From Deinococcus piscis (GTDB lineage Bacteria > Deinococcota > Deinococci > Deinococcales > Deinococcaceae): a DNA stretch of 64,000 bases. A program made the translations under genes and the position numbers. The notes beneath the pieces were generated by a model. The model was not told where the DNA came from. It was given only the letters and a program-made list of their open reading frames with translations, and ran no database searches. Shown here piece after piece: positions 50,157 to 60,687 of this stretch (positions within the stretch are counted from its first letter, which is position 1; every line of letters starts with the position of its first letter). The stretch is taken from NCBI RefSeq assembly GCF_014653275.1, contig NZ_BNAL01000003.1, positions 80,235 to 144,234 on the forward strand. Reading direction: 5' to 3'.

Positions 50157-53084
50157 TTACTCGAAGCTGCCAGCCTGAATCACCACCAGGTCATCCGGGT
50201 GGATGTACTTCACGAAGGCGGCCCCTGCCTGCTCTGGGGTCACGGCGGCAATCCGCTGCTCCCACTCCTGACTGAAGGCGAAGGTGCGGCCCAGGTCGGC
50301 TTGCTGAAGCAGGAGGCTGGCCAGGGTGCCGTCCTGCGTGCGGGCCATGCGGGCTTCTTGCAGCAGCCCAGTCTTGGCGTTGTTGATCTCGGCTTCGGTA
50401 AAGCCACCCTGCGCCACGCGGCGGAACTCTTCTTGCAGGGCCGCCGAAAGCTTCTCGCGCACCGCCGGATTGTAGATGGCATATGCGCTCAGGACGCCCT
50501 GTTCATCGCGGCTGGACAGCGCCACTTGCGCCCCTACACCGTAGCTGAGGCCGTCTTGCTGGCGCACCCGGTTCCACAGCCGCGAATCGGTGCCTGCTCC
50601 GAAGACCCGCAGTGCCACTTCCAGGGCGGCGGCGTCGGGGTGGTCGTCACGCAGCGCAAAGTTCTGGGCCGCGACATATACGGCGTTGGCCTTGTCCGGC
50701 ACGTTGATGCTGCGCTGAACCCCGGCGGGGCGGGTCAGTGGCGGCACGATGCGCTCATAGGCGGTGGGGCTGGTCCAGCCGCCCAGCAACTCCGGCACGG
50801 CGGCGCGAATGGTCTGCGGATCAAAGTCGCCCACCACGCTCAGCTGGGCGCGGCCTGCTCCCATCACGTTCTTATAGTAGTCGCGCACGTCCTGTACGGT
50901 CACGGCCCGTACATCTTCCAGTTCCTCGTCCAGCGTAGGCACGTAGAACAGGTCGCCGCGCCGGGCCTCTGGCGGCATGAAGATGCGCGCCAGTTCCTGA
51001 GCAGCCACGCTCTGCGGTTCACTGCGCCCCGCTTCCAGTCCAGTCAGGGTCAGGGTTTTCAGCTCAGCCAGTTCGCTTTCGGGGAAAGTCGGCTCTCGCA
51101 GTACGCTGCGCAGCAGGTCCAGGGCTTCAGGGAGGTGCTGGCGCTCGGTATCCAGGCTGACCACCAGCCCTTCAGCGCCCCCCGACACGCTCAGGTTGGT
51201 GTTGATGGCTTCCAGCCGGTCACGCAACTGCTGGCGGGTCAGGCCCGCGCTGCCACGGGTCAGCAGCTCGCCCAGGAAGTCGGGGGCTGCGCCCGCTTGG
51301 CGCACAGTTTCAGGGGTGCCGTAGTCCAGCGCCAGCTGTAGCTGCACGCGGTCGCCACGGGTTTCTTTGGGAAGCAGGGCCACTGCCACACTGCCGATGG
51401 TTTCGCGGATGACCCGCTGTTCCAGGGCGGCTGGGGTCACATCCAGCACTTCGCCCGCATTCAGGGCCTCACCTCCCACAAAGTCCCGCAGCACCTCCTG
51501 GGCACTGGGGGCCTGGGCGATGTCCACCCGGTCCGGCTGAGCTGTGGGAATAAAGCGGCCCAGGGTGCGGTTGCTGGGCTTGAGATAGGTGCGGGCGACG
51601 CGCTGCACGTCGGCGGCGGTCACGCGGGCGACAGCGTCACGGCGCTCCAGCAGCAAGCGCCAGTCTCCGGCAGCAATCGCTTCGCTCAGGGCCACACCGA
51701 CCTGCCCCGGCTGCGTCATCAGCTGCTGGTGCTGGGTGGCCAGGCGCTGCTTGGCACGGCTCACTTCTTCGTCAGTAAAGGCTTTGTCGCCCGCTTGTTC
51801 CAGCGCAGCGAGCAGCGTGGCCTGCGCCCGGTCCAGGTCATCGTCCTTGTCCAGCAGGGCCAGGCCAATCATGAGCCCTGGCTCGCCGCCCGTGAGCGGA
51901 AAAGTGCCAGTGGCGCTGGCCTGCCCGCTTTGGACCAGGGCCGCGTACAGCCGCCCGCTGGGTTCATCGCCCAGCAGTTCATTCAGTACCAGCAGTGCGG
52001 GGTAGTCGGCGTGGCGCACGCTGGGCACGTGGTAGGCCGCCATCAAGGCCTGAAGGTCACCCACGCGGCGCACAGTCACGCTGCGCTCGCCGTTCTGGGC
52101 GGGTTCGCGGGTGTACTGGGCAGGCAGCGTGCGGGTAGGCGCAGGAATCTTACCGAACTCCTGGGCAATCAGCCCCAGCGCCTGCGCTTCATCAAAGTCG
52201 CCGGCCAGCGTGACCACTGCATTGTCGGGCTGATAGTAGGTGCGGTAAAAGGCTTGCAGGCGGCTGATCGGCACATTCTCCACATCCGAGCGGTTGCCGA
52301 TGGTGGAGTTGCCGTAGTTGTGCCAGTCGTAGGCCACCGATTGCAGTTCCTTGAGCGTCAGCCCGATGGGGCTGTTCTCGCCTGCTTCAAACTCGTTGCG
52401 GACCACCGTCATTTCGGTCTTGAGGTCGTCTCCGCTGATGCGTGAATTCACCATGCGGTCTGCTTCCATCGCAATGGCCCACTGCAGGTTGTCGCCCGTG
52501 TTGTTCAGCGTCTCGAAGTAGTTGGTGCGGTCCAGGCTGGTCGTTCCGTTGAAGTTCGCCCCGCGCTGTCCGAGCGCTTCCATCAGGTTGCCGCTGGTCT
52601 CGGTGCCCTTGAACACCAGGTGCTCCAGCAGGTGGGCCATGCCCGTTTCGCCGTAGTTCTCGTGGACGCTGCCCACCAAGTAGGTCACGTTCAGCGTAAA
52701 TTTGCCGGCGGACGCGTCAGGAAACAGCAGCACGCGCAGGCCGTTGTCCAGGCGGTATTCCTTGATGCCCTCGGCCTGGGTCACGAACGTCACTCTGGCG
52801 GGAAGGCCGGATGGTTGGGCTGCCGTGGTGGGGACAGGCTGCACTTTGGGCAGCTTGCCCGGTTGCACCTCGCCGGAGCGGGTGCCGGGTTCGTCACGCA
52901 GCGGGGGCATGGTGGCCGAGACCTGCTGCACTGGCCCTGTCCGAACTGGGGCCGCAGGAATCAGGCTGTCTGGTGCGGTCCTCACAGTCGGCTGGGGCTG
53001 CCCGCCCCCAGAGAGTGCGGCCAGCGCAGCACTGCCCAGACTGAGACTGACGGTCCAGAGTAAAAAGCGTGTCCTATGTTTCAT
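50157..53084 (-). CDS. secreted M16 zinc peptidase with tandem domains
   Basis: 975 aa. Signal peptide ([20 protein letters not shown]), short Pro/Thr linker, then an M16 catalytic domain with inverted zinc motif HLLEH in [13 protein letters not shown] and downstream glutamate in [10 protein letters not shown] second M16-like half (from about residue 540) lacks the HxxEH motif, the usual active-inactive pairing. ATG follows TACGCT (53091-53096) by 6 nt. Likely a periplasmic or cell-surface processing protease. Confidence 0.92.
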   Translation of the reverse strand: MKHRTRFLLWTVSLSLGSAALAALSGGGQPQPTVRTAPDSLIPAAPVRTGPVQQVSATMPPLRDEPGTRSGEVQPGKLPKVQPVPTTAAQPSGLPARVTFVTQAEGIKEYRLDNGLRVLLFPDASAGKFTLNVTYLVGSVHENYGETGMAHLLEHLVFKGTETSGNLMEALGQRGANFNGTTSLDRTNYFETLNNTGDNLQWAIAMEADRMVNSRISGDDLKTEMTVVRNEFEAGENSPIGLTLKELQSVAYDWHNYGNSTIGNRSDVENVPISRLQAFYRTYYQPDNAVVTLAGDFDEAQALGLIAQEFGKIPAPTRTLPAQYTREPAQNGERSVTVRRVGDLQALMAAYHVPSVRHADYPALLVLNELLGDEPSGRLYAALVQSGQASATGTFPLTGGEPGLMIGLALLDKDDDLDRAQATLLAALEQAGDKAFTDEEVSRAKQRLATQHQQLMTQPGQVGVALSEAIAAGDWRLLLERRDAVARVTAADVQRVARTYLKPSNRTLGRFIPTAQPDRVDIAQAPSAQEVLRDFVGGEALNAGEVLDVTPAALEQRVIRETIGSVAVALLPKETRGDRVQLQLALDYGTPETVRQAGAAPDFLGELLTRGSAGLTRQQLRDRLEAINTNLSVSGGAEGLVVSLDTERQHLPEALDLLRSVLREPTFPESELAELKTLTLTGLEAGRSEPQSVAAQELARIFMPPEARRGDLFYVPTLDEELEDVRAVTVQDVRDYYKNVMGAGRAQLSVVGDFDPQTIRAAVPELLGGWTSPTAYERIVPPLTRPAGVQRSINVPDKANAVYVAAQNFALRDDHPDAAALEVALRVFGAGTDSRLWNRVRQQDGLSYGVGAQVALSSRDEQGVLSAYAIYNPAVREKLSAALQEEFRRVAQGGFTEAEINNAKTGLLQEARMARTQDGTLASLLLQQADLGRTFAFSQEWEQRIAAVTPEQAGAAFVKYIHPDDLVVIQAGSFE

Positions 53085-53285
53085 TGTTTCAGCGTAACAG
53101 GTTGATAGAAGGCAAAAGTCATCCTTTCGTTGGAGCCATCCAGCTCATTTCTGAGGCTGCTTCTAAGCCTGTTATGCCCAGAGACTTATGCCCAGAGACC
53201 GGGCCTCTTAGAAAGGGGCCAGTCGGCGGCCACTTGCGGGGAGAGCTGCGCCGGATTCGCAGGGCGGCCTTGCTATGCTGCGGCA

Positions 53286-54530
53286 ATGTCCAAAACATTT
53301 GAAGAGAAGCTGCGTGAGTACGCCCGTGTGCTGGTGGGTACGGGTGTGGGCCTCAACGCTGGCGGCAAATTGCTGATTAGCGCGCCCCTGGAAGCGGCCC
53401 CCCTGGTCCGTGAGATGGTGGCCGAAGCTTACCGACGTGGCGCTCTGGATGTGCGTGTAGAGTGGCGCGACGACCAGCTGGAGCGGCTGCGCTATGTGGA
53501 GGGCAGCCGCGAGGCCGCGCTGTTTATGCCCGACTGGGTGATGGAGCAGGCCGAGCGGATGGTGGATGACGGCTACGCCCGCATCGGCATTCGTGGCGAT
53601 GACCCCAACCTGCTGGCCGGAGTGGACGGCCTACTTATTGCCGAACGCACCAAGCGCGGCGCAGAGCTGAGCCGCAAGGTGTCGGCGGCCATCAGCGGCC
53701 ACACGGTGGACTGGACCCTGGGGGCCATGAGTACGCCCGCTTGGGCCAGCAGCGTGTACCCCGACCTGCCCGAAGCCGAGGGCGTAGCGCGGCTGTGGGA
53801 AGACATCTTTACCGTGTCGCGTATCAACGAGGCAGACCCGGTGGCCGCCTGGCAGGCACACACGGACCGCCTGGCCCGGCTGAGCGCGTACCTCAACGAA
53901 CAGCAGTTCAGCGCGGTGCATTTCCGCAGCAATGAGGGCACTGACCTCACGGTGGGGTTGGCCGACGGTCACATCTGGGACGGCGGGGCCATGACCGGCC
54001 CGACGGGCACGCGCACCGTGCCCAACATGCCCACCGATGAGGTGTTCACTGCGCCGCACCGTGAGCGGGTGGATGGCGTGGCGGTGGCAACCAAGCCGCT
54101 GTCGGTACGCGGCACCCTCATCAGCGGCATCCGCATGCGCTTTGAAGGAGGCCGCGCCGTAGAAGCCAGCGCCGACACCGGCCAGGAGACCTTGCAGCAG
54201 TTGCTGGACACCGACGAGGGTGCCGCTTACCTGGGCGAAGTGGCGCTGGTCCCGGCCTCAGCCCCAGTGGCGCAGACCGGCAGCCTGTTCAACATGACCC
54301 TCTTTGACGAGAATGCCGCTTCACACATCGCTCTGGGCCGCTGCTACTCCACCAATGTGGAGGGCGGCAGCGACGAGCAGCAGCTGGCCGCCGCCGGGGG
54401 CAACCGCTCCCTGATTCACGTGGACTGGATGATTGGTAGCCCCAGCACCGACGTGGACGGCCTGACCAAGGACGGCAACCGCATCCCGCTGATGCGCGGC
54501 GGCGAGTGGGTGGTGGACGCCGCCCGCTGA
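53286..54530 (+). CDS. M29 family aminopeptidase (AmpS/AmpT-like)
   Basis: 414 aa metallo-aminopeptidase of the thermophilic aminopeptidase family. [53 protein letters not shown], and the metal-site region [19 protein letters not shown] and HVDWMIGSP are conserved. ATG 53286 follows TATGCT (53274-53279) by 6 nt; a longer frame from 53130 is not supported. Cytoplasmic. Confidence 0.93.
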   Translation: MSKTFEEKLREYARVLVGTGVGLNAGGKLLISAPLEAAPLVREMVAEAYRRGALDVRVEWRDDQLERLRYVEGSREAALFMPDWVMEQAERMVDDGYARIGIRGDDPNLLAGVDGLLIAERTKRGAELSRKVSAAISGHTVDWTLGAMSTPAWASSVYPDLPEAEGVARLWEDIFTVSRINEADPVAAWQAHTDRLARLSAYLNEQQFSAVHFRSNEGTDLTVGLADGHIWDGGAMTGPTGTRTVPNMPTDEVFTAPHRERVDGVAVATKPLSVRGTLISGIRMRFEGGRAVEASADTGQETLQQLLDTDEGAAYLGEVALVPASAPVAQTGSLFNMTLFDENAASHIALGRCYSTNVEGGSDEQQLAAAGGNRSLIHVDWMIGSPSTDVDGLTKDGNRIPLMRGGEWVVDAAR

Positions 54531-54560
54531 GGCTGCAAAGCAGGAAGTACCAGGGAGAAA

Positions 54561-54612
54561 GCAGAAAGCTTGAAGGGAGCAGTATCAGCCTGCTCTGCCT
54601 CAAGCTTTCTGC
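54561..54612. terminator. large hairpin between M29 peptidase and cmk
   Basis: Perfect 13-bp outer stem GCAGAAAGCTTGA/TCAAGCTTTCTGC (54561-54573 with 54600-54612) and an inner GAGCAG/CTGCTC stem (54577-54582 with 54590-54595). It serves both convergent genes. Confidence 0.85.
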
Positions 54613-54614
54613 CT

Positions 54615-55244
54615 TTAGCCTGCTGCCTTCTCCCTGACCTGCGCCACAATCAGGTCAATGACTTCCTGCGCGCTCAGTTCGCCGGTATCAATCACCAGGG
54701 CGTCGGCGGCAGGCAAGCTCTGGGCAGCGTCGCGGGTGTCGCGTTCTACCAGGGCCGCTTCGATGGCGTCCAGGTCTTCGGGGCGCTCGGCGCTGCGCCG
54801 CTCGGCCCGCACGCGGGGGCTGGCAGTCAGGTAGAACTTGGCCTGCGCCTGTGGGAAGACGTTGGTGCCCATGTCGCGTCCCTCGGCCACGAAGGGAGCG
54901 GGCAGTGCCCGCAGCTGCTCATCCACCCAGGCCCGCACCTCTGGGAGCGCGGCGTAGGCGCTGACGCCTTCATCCACCCGCGTGGCGTGCAGGTCGTCGG
55001 TCAGGTCGCGTCCCGCCAGATGCACCCGGTTGCCCTCGGCGTGGGGTTCCAGTCGGGGCGGCTGAGCCTGCAAGCGCTCCAGCACGCGCAGGTCGCCGCC
55101 CGGCAGTCCACTTTCCAGGCCGTGCAGGGTCACGGCGCGGTACAGCAGCCCCGAACTGACATACGGGACGCCCAGGGCGCGGGCCACCCCGGAGGCCACC
55201 GTACTTTTGCCGCTCGCCGCTACGCCGTCAATCGTGATAATCAC
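54615..55244 (-). CDS. cmk: cytidylate kinase
   Basis: 209 aa. Phosphorylates CMP and dCMP. P-loop in [44 protein letters not shown] and [17 protein letters not shown] are as in Cmk. A longer frame begins at 55268, but GTG 55242-55244 aligns with the canonical Cmk start and lies 7 nt after TACACT (55252-55257), so the leaderless start is well supported. Confidence 0.94.
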   Translation of the reverse strand: MIITIDGVAASGKSTVASGVARALGVPYVSSGLLYRAVTLHGLESGLPGGDLRVLERLQAQPPRLEPHAEGNRVHLAGRDLTDDLHATRVDEGVSAYAALPEVRAWVDEQLRALPAPFVAEGRDMGTNVFPQAQAKFYLTASPRVRAERRSAERPEDLDAIEAALVERDTRDAAQSLPAADALVIDTGELSAQEVIDLIVAQVREKAAG

Positions 55245-55294
55245 GCCCCGCAGTGTAGCGGCTTGCATCGAAAATGCCCCGGCTGTGTAGTTAG

Positions 55295-55780
55295 TTAGCT
55301 GTCGCTGGATACAAAGTGCCGTGCCAGCAGCCGCACAGCGCCCAGATGATAGGCGCTGTGTGCCAGCGTGGCGAGGGCGTCAGTGCTGAGGTCCTCGTTC
55401 CAATCGATGATCTGCTCAAGCTGGGTCAGCAGGGCGTGATATTCGCTGGCGAGCTCGCCTTGGAGCTCGGCCCACCCCGGTTCGTCCACTTCCGAGGGCT
55501 GCCAGCTGCCCGGCCAGTCGGCTATGAAGTCATCGCCCGCCAGATAGGTCCGCAGGGCGCGGAGGTAGTAGCGGGTATGCCCCACGTGCGCGGCGATACT
55601 GGGAGCGTTACCAGTGCGCTCGGACGCCTGAAGGGCGCTCAGCCCGCTCAGAGTTTCCAGCAGGCTGCCGCGCCCCCTGCCGTCGATATACATACTGCCC
55701 TGTCCGCCAGTGCCTTCAAAAGTTTCGCGTAGCAGGTCCCGCAGAGGCGCTGCGAAAGGGTTGGGGTGGGATAAGGTCAT
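55295..55780 (-). CDS. DinB/YfiT-like four-helix protein
   Basis: 161 aa. Possible metal-binding histidines in [15 protein letters not shown] and in [17 protein letters not shown], matching the DinB-like superfamily, which is expanded in Deinococcus; functions include thiol transfer. ATG 55780 has GGAGGA about 7 nt upstream. The longer frame to 56203 overlaps the promoter of the divergent response regulator and is rejected. Confidence 0.82.
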   Translation of the reverse strand: MTLSHPNPFAAPLRDLLRETFEGTGGQGSMYIDGRGRGSLLETLSGLSALQASERTGNAPSIAAHVGHTRYYLRALRTYLAGDDFIADWPGSWQPSEVDEPGWAELQGELASEYHALLTQLEQIIDWNEDLSTDALATLAHSAYHLGAVRLLARHFVSSDS

Positions 55781-55959
55781 GGATGGGTCCTCCAAAAGTG
55801 AAACTGGGCTGTAAAACGGTTGCCGTATGCGCCGGAGCGCTGCACTGAATTGCCGTCTGCCATAAACATCACCTGCCCACTTGGGCCTGAAGGAAAGTGG
55901 CCCGAAGGTATCACGCCGCGCTCCAACCCACCTCCAACCCGCACCGCTAGACTGCCTCC

Positions 55960-56625
55960 ATGCGCCTGCTGCTGCTCGAAGACGACACCCGCATTGCCGA
56001 GCCCACCCGTGAGGCCCTGAGCGAGGCGGGCTACGACGTGACCTGGGTGCAGACCGGCGACGACGCGCTCGAAGCCGCCGTGATGGGCGACTATCCCCTG
56101 GCCGTGCTGGACGTGATGGTGCCCGGTGAGCTGGACGGCTTCGCAGTGGCCGGGGAAATGCGCGAAGCGGGCCTGGACACGGCCATCCTCTTTCTGACGG
56201 CACGCACCGAGGTTGAGGACCGGGTGCATGGACTGGACATCGGCGGGGACGCGTATTTGACCAAGCCGTTTGCCATGCCCGAGCTGCTGGCGACCCTGCG
56301 TGCCCTGACCCGCCGTGAGCGCGGCCAGAGTGCGCCGGTGCTGCATTTCGGTGATGGGCGCGGCACCCTGGACACCGTGGCCCGCACCGTGACCTGGGAC
56401 GGCGAAGAAGTGGCGGTCACGGGCCGCGAGTACGCGTTGCTCGAAGCGCTGACGCTCTCGCCGGAGCGCTGGTTTACCCGCGAGGAATTGCTGGACCGCG
56501 TATGGGGAGCCGAATTCGACGGCGAAGCCCGCATTGTGGACGTGTACGTGCGCTACGTGCGCCGCAAGCTGGCCCCCGAAGCCATCCGCTCGGAGCGCGG
56601 GCGCGGCTACCGGGTGGAAGGTTGA
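55960..56625 (+). CDS. OmpR/PhoB-type response regulator
   Basis: 221 aa. Acidic pair E7/D8/D9, phospho-acceptor D51 in [14 protein letters not shown]102 in [12 protein letters not shown], then a winged-helix output domain ([39 protein letters not shown]). ATG follows TAGACT (55948-55953) by 6 nt. Kinase 62 nt downstream. Confidence 0.92.
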   Translation: MRLLLLEDDTRIAEPTREALSEAGYDVTWVQTGDDALEAAVMGDYPLAVLDVMVPGELDGFAVAGEMREAGLDTAILFLTARTEVEDRVHGLDIGGDAYLTKPFAMPELLATLRALTRRERGQSAPVLHFGDGRGTLDTVARTVTWDGEEVAVTGREYALLEALTLSPERWFTREELLDRVWGAEFDGEARIVDVYVRYVRRKLAPEAIRSERGRGYRVEG

Positions 56626-56630
56626 GGGTG

Positions 56631-56668
56631 GATGGGGGATGGCCAGCCGCTTTTTTCCATCTCCCATC
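56631..56668 (+). repeat. 12-bp inverted repeat in the regulator-kinase gap
   Basis: 56631-56642 (GATGGGGGATGG) pairs with 56657-56668 (CCATCTCCCATC), allowing one G-U pair, around a T-rich loop. Confidence 0.65.
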
Positions 56669-56686
56669 ACCTCTCCACTACCCCAC

Positions 56687-58093
56687 ATGCGCCTGAGCCT
56701 CCGTGCCCGCCTGACCCTGTGGGCGGCCCTCGCCACGGTGCTGGCCGCCCTGCTGGTGTCGGGCGGCATCTATCTGACCATGCGGCAACTGCTGTATCTC
56801 TCCGAAAAGGAGCAGCTGCTCAGCAGCGTGCTGATTGTGCAGTCGCGGGTCGAGCGCGAGGTGGACCGCGCTGGCGGGGCTGAAAGTCTGCGCTGGGTGT
56901 GGCTGGACCTCTCGCAGATTGCCAGCGAAAACGTGCAGACCCAGAATCTGGACCTGCGGCTGGTGTCGCAGGTGGGTGAGCAGTGGTTCTACAACCAGAC
57001 CGTGCATTTTCCCCAGGGGTTGCAGCTGGATTTGCCGGTCAACCTGTACCAGCTGCGCGGCCAGGATAAGATGATTGCCGTACGCGAGCTGCGCACCTCT
57101 GGTCCGCCGCTGATGCTGACGGTCATGACCGACACTGGGTCGCTGGGCCAGGCCAACAAAGCTTTTCGCCGCGCCTTTTGGACCCTGCTTCCGCTGGCGC
57201 TGGTGCTGGCGCTGGTGCTGGGGTGGACAGTATCGGGGCGGTTGCTGGCCCCAGTGCGGCAGCTGGAAGTGGCGGCCCGCGAAGTGGGGGAGAGCGGCGA
57301 CCTCCGCCGTCCACTGCCGCTGACCGAGCAGGGCGACGAGCTGGGCTTGCTGGCCCGCGCCCTTCAGGGCACCTTTGGGCAACTGGCCCAGGCCCGCGAG
57401 CGCGAACAGGACTTTGCCCGCGCCGCTGCCCACGACCTGCGTTCCCCGCTGGCGGCCCTCACGGCGCGGGTGCAGGGCAGCCTGAGCCGCCCCCGCAGCG
57501 CTGAGCGCTACCGCCAGGACTTGCAGGAAATTGGCACTGACTTGGAGCGGCTTTCAGACCTGACCACACACCTGCTGCTGCTGTCGCGCGACCCTTCTTC
57601 GGTCTCCCGGCAGCCGGTAGCGCTGCCTCCCCTGGCTGCCGATGCCGTAGACCGCGCCCGCGAGCTGGACGAGCTGGCTGATGTGGACCTGCAAGTGGCT
57701 CCCAGTGGCCGCGTCCTGTGGACCGAGGGCGACCCGGTGCTGCTGGGCCAGGCCGTGTGGAATCTGGTGGTCAATGCGATGCGTTACGGCGCTGGCGCTC
57801 CGGTGCTGGTGCAGTTGGAGAGGGTGGGGGAAGAGGCCCACATCTCAGTGCAGGATGAGGGCCCCGGCGTCTCTCCCGAGGTGCTGGCGCAGCTGGGACA
57901 GCCCTTTTACCGTCCCGATGCTTCGCGGCAGGGGCAGGCGGCGGGCGGCGGTCACGGGCTGGGTCTGGCGCTGGCGCAGCGGGCCGCCGAGGTTCATGGC
58001 GGGCGGCTCGAACTGACCAGTGTGGAGGGCGCGGGCTTCACAGCGCGGCTGGTGTTGCCGGTCCACCCAGCTCCCGCCACGGGGCACGACTGA
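56687..58093 (+). CDS. sensor histidine kinase
   Basis: 468 aa. TM1 at about 10-30, sensor loop of about 130 residues, TM2 at about 165-187, HAMP (GRLLAPVRQLEVAAREVG), H-box AAAHDLRSPLAALTARV with His near 249, N-box WNLVVNAMRYGAGAP, DEGPGVSPEV and GLGLALAQRAAEVHGG. Partner of the regulator at 55960. ATG 56687 lacks a good SD and sits 19 nt after an inverted repeat. Confidence 0.91.
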   Translation: MRLSLRARLTLWAALATVLAALLVSGGIYLTMRQLLYLSEKEQLLSSVLIVQSRVEREVDRAGGAESLRWVWLDLSQIASENVQTQNLDLRLVSQVGEQWFYNQTVHFPQGLQLDLPVNLYQLRGQDKMIAVRELRTSGPPLMLTVMTDTGSLGQANKAFRRAFWTLLPLALVLALVLGWTVSGRLLAPVRQLEVAAREVGESGDLRRPLPLTEQGDELGLLARALQGTFGQLAQAREREQDFARAAAHDLRSPLAALTARVQGSLSRPRSAERYRQDLQEIGTDLERLSDLTTHLLLLSRDPSSVSRQPVALPPLAADAVDRARELDELADVDLQVAPSGRVLWTEGDPVLLGQAVWNLVVNAMRYGAGAPVLVQLERVGEEAHISVQDEGPGVSPEVLAQLGQPFYRPDASRQGQAAGGGHGLGLALAQRAAEVHGGRLELTSVEGAGFTARLVLPVHPAPATGHD

Positions 58094-58121
58094 GCAGCAG
58101 GACTGATCTACACTGTCCCCC

Positions 58122-58898
58122 ATGACCGCTGCTGCCGCCTCACAGTACCAAGCCCTGATTCTTGGCGGGGGCGATCCAGGCGACCCTTTTGCTGTCTCGC
58201 ATGGCGTAGCAGTCAAAGGACTGGTGCCGGTGGCCGGGCAGCCAATGGGGCTGCATGTGCTGCGGGCCGTGCGGGCCAGCGGTCAGGTAGGGCGGGTGGC
58301 TTATATCGGCCCCACCACGCCCGAGATGGACGCCCTGATTGACCTACAGCTGCCAGACCGGGGCAGCCTGCTGGACAACCTGACCGCTGGGCTAGAGGCG
58401 CTGGGTGACAGGTCTGGGCGTGCTTTGGTGCTTACGGCTGACATTCCCATGTTGACCGCCCAGCAGCTGAATGATGTGCTGGCACAGGCCGCTGAGCAGC
58501 CGGGTGCAGGGCTCCTGTATCCAGTGGTCCCGCGCGAAGCCTGCGAACGCACTTTCCCCGGCGTCAAGCGGACTTTTGTGCGGGTCAAGGATGGCACGTT
58601 TACCGGCGGCAACCTTTTCCTGTTCGACCCAGCGCTGGTGGGGCAATTTCTGCCCAGATTGCGGGCCGTGCTTGACGCCCGCAAAGCGCCCCTTAAACTG
58701 GCCGCCCTAATCGGTCCAGGGGTTTTGCTGCGGCTTCTCACTGGCCAGCTGACCGTGCGGGGTCTCGAAGAAGCGGTCAGCCGCCTTCTCGGTGTCCAGG
58801 CGCGGGCCATCATTACGCCGCATGCTGCCGTAGGCACCGATGTGGACAAGCCCTCCGACCTGGCACTGGCCGAAGCTTATTTGTCGCAGGCCCAGTAG
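58122..58898 (+). CDS. MobA-like nucleotidyltransferase
   Basis: 258 aa. [10 protein letters not shown] near the start, [15 protein letters not shown] with the metal-binding DIP motif, and [15 protein letters not shown] near the end fit the NTP-transferase (MobA/IspD-like) superfamily. It is too divergent to assign a substrate: molybdenum cofactor, sugar or other nucleotidyl transfer are all possible. ATG follows TACACT (58109-58114) by 7 nt. Confidence 0.8.
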   Translation: MTAAAASQYQALILGGGDPGDPFAVSHGVAVKGLVPVAGQPMGLHVLRAVRASGQVGRVAYIGPTTPEMDALIDLQLPDRGSLLDNLTAGLEALGDRSGRALVLTADIPMLTAQQLNDVLAQAAEQPGAGLLYPVVPREACERTFPGVKRTFVRVKDGTFTGGNLFLFDPALVGQFLPRLRAVLDARKAPLKLAALIGPGVLLRLLTGQLTVRGLEEAVSRLLGVQARAIITPHAAVGTDVDKPSDLALAEAYLSQAQ

Positions 58899-59003
58899 CG
58901 CTGAAATCCTGAGCTACCAAGTCAGGATTTGGCCCGCCCAGACGTGATTCCTTCAGAGAAATGGCCCTTGTCATCCGATAGGGGGCCGGGGCATACTGCC
59001 GCT

Positions 59004-59240
59004 ATGCCTCACATCATCACTTCCCCCTGTATCGGTGTCAAGGACCAAGCCTGCACCGAAGTTTGCCCTGTCGAGTGCATCTACGACGGTGGTGACCAGT
59101 TCCTCATCCACCCCGACGAGTGCATTGACTGCGGCGCTTGTGTGCCTGCTTGCCCCGTCAACGCCATCTTCCCTGAAGAAGACGTGCCCGACGAAGAAAC
59201 CCCCTTTATTGCCAAGAACGCTGAATTTTTCGGCGTCTGA
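59004..59240 (+). CDS. 7Fe ferredoxin ([3Fe-4S][4Fe-4S])
   Basis: 78 aa. Cysteines at 9, 17, 21, 25, 40, 43, 46 and 50. C9, C17 and C50 fit the 3Fe-4S site; C21, C40, C43 and C46 fit the 4Fe-4S site (CIDCGACVPACPVNAI). Thermus/Azotobacter-type electron carrier. CATACT (58992-58997) lies 6 nt before the ATG. Confidence 0.93.
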   Translation: MPHIITSPCIGVKDQACTEVCPVECIYDGGDQFLIHPDECIDCGACVPACPVNAIFPEEDVPDEETPFIAKNAEFFGV

Positions 59241-59305
59241 ACCTATGCAGCACGTGGCCCGGCAAATGCACTGCCGGGCCAATTTCGTTTGGAGTCTTGT
59301 TGCGT

Positions 59306-60250
59306 TCAGCCGTTCAAGATGTCTTCAATTCGTGCAACGACATCGTCACTCAGCCGCACGCCGCCCGCTTTGACGGTGTCCTCAATCTGGCTCACCCGGG
59401 TTGCGCCGGTAATGACGCTGCTGACCCCTTTTTGCCGCAGAATCCAGGCCAGGGCCAGCTGGGCGCGGGTCAGGCCCAGGTCATCGGCGATAGGTTTCAG
59501 CTCGCGCACGCGCTGCACGTTGCTGTCGGTCAGAAACTTCTTGGCCCAGTTCTCGTTCTCGCCCAGGCGGGCACCTTCGGGCACGCCATTGTCGTACTTG
59601 CCGGTCAGCAATCCCATCGCCAGCGGGCTCCAGACGACCAGGCCCACGCCAGCTTCCTCGGTGTAGGGCAAAATCTCATTTTCTACCCGCTCACGGGCAA
59701 TCATCGAATATTCGGGCTGCTCCACCACCGGTGCGTGCAGGCCGTGGGCGCGGGCAAATTCCACCGCCTGGGCGATGCGGGCAGCGGGCCACATGGACGT
59801 GCCCCAGTACAGCGCCTTGCCGTCGCGGATGACCTGGTCAAAGGCCATCACGATTTCTTCCATCGGCACATTGGGGTCGTAGCGGTGTGCGAAGTAGATG
59901 TCCACGTAGTCGGTGCCCAGGCGGCGCAGGCTGCCGTCAATGCTTTCCAGCACATGCTTGCGGCTGAGGCCCTGGTCGTTGACATCGTCGCTCATGGGCC
60001 AGTACACCTTGCTGGACAGCACCAGGGTGTGCCGGGGCAGCTCGCCGAGGACTGCGCCCATCATCTCCTCGCTTTTGCCTTTGGCATAGACATCGGCTTG
60101 GTCAAAGAAATTGACGCCTGCGTCATAAGCGCGGTGAACGATGTCACGCACCGTTTGCTGCTCATGCACGCTGTGGCCGTAGGTGACCCAGCCGCCCAGC
60201 GCCACTTCCGAGACTTTCAGTCCACTTTTGCCCAATTTGCGGTATTCCAT
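59306..60250 (-). CDS. aldo/keto reductase
   Basis: 314 aa TIM-barrel oxidoreductase. LGKSGLKVSEVALGGWVTYG, FFDQADVYAKGKSEEMMG, LVLSSKVYWPMS (Lys), VDIYFAHRYDPNVPMEE and late NADPH-binding region GVSSVITGATRVSQIEDTV resemble the Kv-beta/YghZ-like AKR branch. ATG 60250 follows TAGAGT (60257-60262) by 6 nt. Monocistronic. Confidence 0.92.
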   Translation of the reverse strand: MEYRKLGKSGLKVSEVALGGWVTYGHSVHEQQTVRDIVHRAYDAGVNFFDQADVYAKGKSEEMMGAVLGELPRHTLVLSSKVYWPMSDDVNDQGLSRKHVLESIDGSLRRLGTDYVDIYFAHRYDPNVPMEEIVMAFDQVIRDGKALYWGTSMWPAARIAQAVEFARAHGLHAPVVEQPEYSMIARERVENEILPYTEEAGVGLVVWSPLAMGLLTGKYDNGVPEGARLGENENWAKKFLTDSNVQRVRELKPIADDLGLTRAQLALAWILRQKGVSSVITGATRVSQIEDTVKAGGVRLSDDVVARIEDILNG

Positions 60251-60375
60251 GTTCCTACTCTAAGCCCGCTGGCCTCAGAACACCGTCAACCTGTCACGAA
60301 CAATCATCCGGTATGAGCAGCACACAGGATGAAAGCCAACAAACGACAAAAGTAATAGGGAGAGGAGCCATTGTT

Positions 60376-60417
60376 GGCCCCTACTCCCTCCTGTCTTGGC
60401 TAGTACCGGTAGGGGCC
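60376..60417 (-). terminator. possible terminator after minE
   Basis: GGCCCCTAC/GTAGGGGCC perfect 9-bp stem (60376-60384 with 60409-60417) with a 24-nt loop, just downstream of minE. Confidence 0.5.
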
Positions 60418-60426
60418 AGTCAGCCC

Positions 60427-60687
60427 TCAGCCGCGCCTCGGCCCAGGACGGGTGCCGCTTTCTAGCGGAATGTTGGCCGACAGGACCATCTTGTCGCCCA
60501 TCTGCTCCACTTCAATGGAGCTTTCGCCCGCTGGGAAATGCTTGCGGACCACTTCCAGCAGGTCGGCGCGCAGGGCGTCAATCTTGCCGGGCGAGACGTT
60601 GGCCCGGTCATAGGCCAGCACCAGCTCCAGCCGGTCACGCAGGGCCTCTTTGCTGCGTTCCTCGCGGCTCTTGAACCAACCAAACAT
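60427..60687 (-). CDS. minE: cell division topological specificity factor MinE
   Basis: 86 aa. N-terminal amphipathic anchor MFGWFKSREERSKEALRDRL, anti-MinCD region ELVLAYDRANVSP, and C-terminal topological domain VVRKHFPAGESSIEVE. The start overlaps the minD stop by one base (TGATG). It drives MinD oscillation or release from the membrane. Confidence 0.92.
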   Translation of the reverse strand: MFGWFKSREERSKEALRDRLELVLAYDRANVSPGKIDALRADLLEVVRKHFPAGESSIEVEQMGDKMVLSANIPLESGTRPGPRRG

